A stretch of DNA of 36,169 bases from assembly GCA_028289725.1 (NCBI GenBank), contig JANQOH010000447.1:1-36169 (forward strand), in the 5' to 3' direction. Each line of letters opens with the position of its first letter. Position 1 is the stretch's first letter. The DNA comes from Alphaproteobacteria bacterium. Lineage in GTDB: Bacteria > Pseudomonadota > Alphaproteobacteria > UBA7887. Shown piece after piece: positions 33,882-36,169 of this stretch. The position numbers and the translations under genes were made by a program. A model generated the notes under the pieces. That model worked only from the letters and a program-made list of their open reading frames with translations, ran no database searches and was not told the origin of the DNA.

Positions 33882-34481
33882 TCATCCTTGGTTCGATCGC
33901 CTTTCCAGCGGTGGTGCGGCGGCGACCTGACCGATTTGCTCGCTCATGCGCTTTTCAGCTCGGCGCCGAATCCGCGACAACCGCAGTTGCTGATAGCGCG
34001 CGACGGCGCGGCGAACAACCCAGAACGAAACAAACCAAGCGATTATGGCCATCGGTAGGCCACCGGCCATCATCGGTAAGAATACGGCCTCAGGATTATC
34101 CCGAATAAAGGCCATGGTGAGCCCGTCCGGCAGCGCTTCGCTCCCATTTGTGCCCAGGACCCAAGAACCGAGCCGGTAGCTCGCGATCCAGATAATGGGA
34201 AAAGTCCACGGATTGCCGACGACGGTGCCCAGCGCCGATGCGATCAAATTGCCGCCCATCAACCAAGCAGCCAATGTGGCCAAAAGGAAATGGGCTCCAA
34301 GCAGGGGCGTAAACGACACGGCCGCACCGCAGGCAAACCCTGCGGCAATGCTGTACGGCGACCCAGGCAACCGGCGCACGCGGTGGCCAAAATAGGCGCC
34401 AGCGCGACGCCACCCGGTGCGCGGCCAAAGAAAATGGCCAAATCGCGCTAGCTTGGGTCTGGGATCACGCCGTCGGAACAT
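33882..34481 (-). CDS. DUF2062 membrane protein
   Basis: A 199-residue protein of unknown function with the DUF2062 pattern: SPYSIAAGFACGAAVSFTPLLGAHFLLATLAAWLMGGNLIASALGTVVGNPWTFPIIWIASYRLG. That gives two or three hydrophobic segments, and another follows in PMAIIAWFVSFWVVRRAV. The ATG at 34481 fits best, because the longer track ORF starts inside pyrE out of frame. AAGAAGAG lies just before it. A highly basic tail follows the last helix. It sits 6 bp before pdxJ in the housekeeping operon, as related alphaproteobacteria often show. Role unknown. Confidence 0.82.
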   Translation of the reverse strand: MFRRRDPRPKLARFGHFLWPRTGWRRAGAYFGHRVRRLPGSPYSIAAGFACGAAVSFTPLLGAHFLLATLAAWLMGGNLIASALGTVVGNPWTFPIIWIASYRLGSWVLGTNGSEALPDGLTMAFIRDNPEAVFLPMMAGGLPMAIIAWFVSFWVVRRAVARYQQLRLSRIRRRAEKRMSEQIGQVAAAPPLERRSNQG

Positions 34482-34497
34482 GCTCTTCTTGCCCGAC

Positions 34498-35085
34498 CTA
34501 TGCGATGTGCCGGCTGCCCGGCTTGACCGCTGGAATTTCCGCGAGTGCGGGCGGCAATTGGTCCGCCGGATAGGCCGGCGCCTCGATCGCAGCCAAGGAA
34601 ACCAGCCGAACGCCAAGATCCACCGTTCCATTGCTGCGGTCGATGAGCGAGGCTTCGCCCACCACCTCGGCGCCCAAGTCCGTCACGCAGGCAATGCACT
34701 CACGGCTCGATTTGCCCGTCGTCACCACATCTTCGACGACCAAGACGCGCGCGCCCTTCTCGATCTCGAAGCCGCGCCGCAGCGCGAAGGTCCCATCAAC
34801 GCGTTCGACGAAAACCGCGTCCAAGCCTAACTGGCGGCCCATTTCGTAACCAACCACGACACCGCCCATAGCGGGCGATACGACCAGGTCGATTTTGGTG
34901 TCGGTGAAACGGGCACGGACGGCGTTTGCGAGTGCTCGACAAAGTGTTTCGCCCCGCGCCGCGCTCATCATGACCCGCGCGCATTGGAGATAAACCGGGC
35001 TGTGTAGGCCCGACGTTAAAATGAAGTGGCCTTCGAGCAGCGCGCCCGCGGCGCGAAATTCATCAAGAACTTGGTCACGCGCCAT
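34498..35085 (-). CDS. pyrE: Orotate phosphoribosyltransferase
   Basis: Makes orotidine 5'-monophosphate from orotate and PRPP in UMP synthesis. The PRPP loop is [20 protein letters not shown], preceded by [20 protein letters not shown] and by the N-terminal [31 protein letters not shown] prefer the ATG at 35085 (195 residues, [10 protein letters not shown]). A GTG at 35103 overlapping the rsh stop adds six residues and could be used for coupling. It sits directly after rsh, the common alphaproteobacterial order. Confidence 0.95.
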   Translation of the reverse strand: MARDQVLDEFRAAGALLEGHFILTSGLHSPVYLQCARVMMSAARGETLCRALANAVRARFTDTKIDLVVSPAMGGVVVGYEMGRQLGLDAVFVERVDGTFALRRGFEIEKGARVLVVEDVVTTGKSSRECIACVTDLGAEVVGEASLIDRSNGTVDLGVRLVSLAAIEAPAYPADQLPPALAEIPAVKPGSRHIA

Positions 35086-35095
35086 CGCGCCGGTT

Positions 35096-36169
35096 TCAGC
35101 CACGCGCGCGTTCCACTTGATATATCGCTGGGTTGGCCCGTAAGGCGGCGACGATATTGGTCAAATGGCGGACGTCCTGCACTTCAACGTCAACGACCAA
35201 TTCAAAGAACTCCGGCGATCGATAATTGATCTTCAAATTAGTGATGTTGCCGCGGCTGCGCGCGATTACCTCCGTCAAGGCATTCAGGCTGCCAGGCACA
35301 TTGTCGATCACGGTTACGATCCGGCCGGTGTGAAGCTCTTGCGCCGCAATTTCGGTCTGCCACGAGACATCGAGCCATCTCTCTGGAACGCTTGAAAAGC
35401 TCTCCAAGACCTCGCAATCAATGGTGTGGACGGTCACGCCTTTGCCTTCCGTCACGAGACCCACGATGCGATCACCGGGCAGCGGGTAGCAGCATTCCGC
35501 CATATGCACCGCCATGCCAGGCGTCAGCCCCTTGATCGGCACAGCGCCGTCCGAGGCCCGGCTACGCGCCAGGGGCACGACCTTCTGCGCGTCGACGGCG
35601 AGGTCGGGCCTGACCGCGCCAAGAACACCGTCCGGATCGATTTCGCCCCGTCCCACCGCCGCATACAGTTCCGACGGTCGGCGATGGCCGTATTTTTCGA
35701 TGGCTGGTTTTACCTGCTGATCGCCGAACAATTGATTTCGATTGGCAAATGTTTTTTCCAAAATAGCGCGCCCGAGACCAGCATATTCGGCGGTCTCACT
35801 TTGGCGCACGAACCGCCTAATACGGGCCCGCGCCTTCCCGGTGACCACGAAGCTCTCCCAATTTGGATCCGGCGCCGGAACGCTGGAGCGGAGAATTTCA
35901 ACCTGGTCGCCGTTCTTCAAAATAGTGCGCAACGGGGCAAGTCGACCGTTAATCTTCACACCGACGCACGTATCGCCAATGTCGGAATGCACGGCATAGG
36001 CGAAATCGACCGCCGTCGCCCCGTTTGGCAGACTGATCAGCTCGCCTTTCGGCGTAAAGCAAAACGCCTGATCGGCGAACATTTCGAGCTTGGTATGTTC
36101 CAGAAACTCCTCGGGGCCCGAGGCGTGATCGAGAATATCCAGGAGATGCCGGAGCCAGCCATATTGCCG
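35096..36169 (-). CDS. rsh: Bifunctional (p)ppGpp synthetase/hydrolase (RSH), C-terminal part
   Basis: The window edge cuts the gene. The visible 357 residues begin [13 protein letters not shown] and hold the end of the synthetase domain ([12 protein letters not shown]). The TGS domain follows ([33 protein letters not shown]), then a helical region, the conserved [15 protein letters not shown] zinc-finger-like segment, and a C-terminal ACT domain ([30 protein letters not shown]-like). The N-terminal HD hydrolase domain would lie outside. It governs the stringent response. The ORF track starts at an internal ATG (36082), but the frame is open to the edge. Confidence 0.95.
   Translation of the reverse strand, partial: RQYGWLRHLLDILDHASGPEEFLEHTKLEMFADQAFCFTPKGELISLPNGATAVDFAYAVHSDIGDTCVGVKINGRLAPLRTILKNGDQVEILRSSVPAPDPNWESFVVTGKARARIRRFVRQSETAEYAGLGRAILEKTFANRNQLFGDQQVKPAIEKYGHRRPSELYAAVGRGEIDPDGVLGAVRPDLAVDAQKVVPLARSRASDGAVPIKGLTPGMAVHMAECCYPLPGDRIVGLVTEGKGVTVHTIDCEVLESFSSVPERWLDVSWQTEIAAQELHTGRIVTVIDNVPGSLNALTEVIARSRGNITNLKINYRSPEFFELVVDVEVQDVRHLTNIVAALRANPAIYQVERARG

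Overview
The window reads as a piece of an alphaproteobacterial chromosome, probably Rhodospirillales-like. The evidence is the high GC, the dense gene packing with ATGA/GTGA overlaps, and the order rsh-pyrE-(DUF2062)-pdxJ-acpS-lepB-rnc-era-recO-parC, which is typical of alphaproteobacteria. The lineage call is inferred from gene content and order. No tRNA, rRNA, IS element or CRISPR array was seen.

Region 1 (1-6290) is mostly metabolism. A minus-strand valine-degradation operon (isobutyryl-CoA dehydrogenase, 3-hydroxyisobutyryl-CoA hydrolase, 3-hydroxyisobutyrate dehydrogenase) is divergent from hemB, which has a well-formed promoter and an unusual metal-site residue. A 1-Cys peroxiredoxin and a YheT-type hydrolase follow. 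Region 2 (6375-11111) is a plus-strand operon: a family III CoA-transferase, a membrane-anchored penicillin-acylase-type Ntn hydrolase, and a threonine dehydratase with an ACT domain. Region 3 (11123-14932) holds a class I cytochrome c, an SDR oxidoreductase, a ChrA-type transporter and a PuuB-like FAD oxidoreductase.

Region 4 (15012-25336) is the accessory heart of the window. A thioesterase, an SLC13/TrkA-C permease and the Bpt leucyltransferase are followed by three tandem TakP/FcbT1-like TRAP substrate-binding proteins. Two lower-GC orphan genes come next, a putative TauD-like Fe(II)/2-oxoglutarate dioxygenase and a Cys-rich protein. The TRAP permease genes (DctM, DctQ) lie on the opposite strand, convergent with them. 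A non-coding stretch of about 840 bp (25337-26175) carries several inverted repeats and a pair of 12-mer direct repeats 22 bp apart. It separates the permease operon from a divergent CecR-like TetR regulator, which is the natural candidate to control the transporter.

Region 5 (26904-36169) has a small RHH-like gene and then the minus-strand housekeeping run from rsh (cut by the window edge) to parC. This run serves the stringent response, pyrimidine and PLP synthesis, ACP activation, protein export, RNA processing, ribosome assembly, DNA repair and chromosome decatenation.

The strongest leads for something undescribed are the dioxygenase/Cys-rich pair lodged in the TRAP locus and the structured divergent intergenic region. 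Residue-level oddities in HemB, ParC and the second TRAP binding protein come next. All function calls rest on motif reading by eye; no database search was possible.
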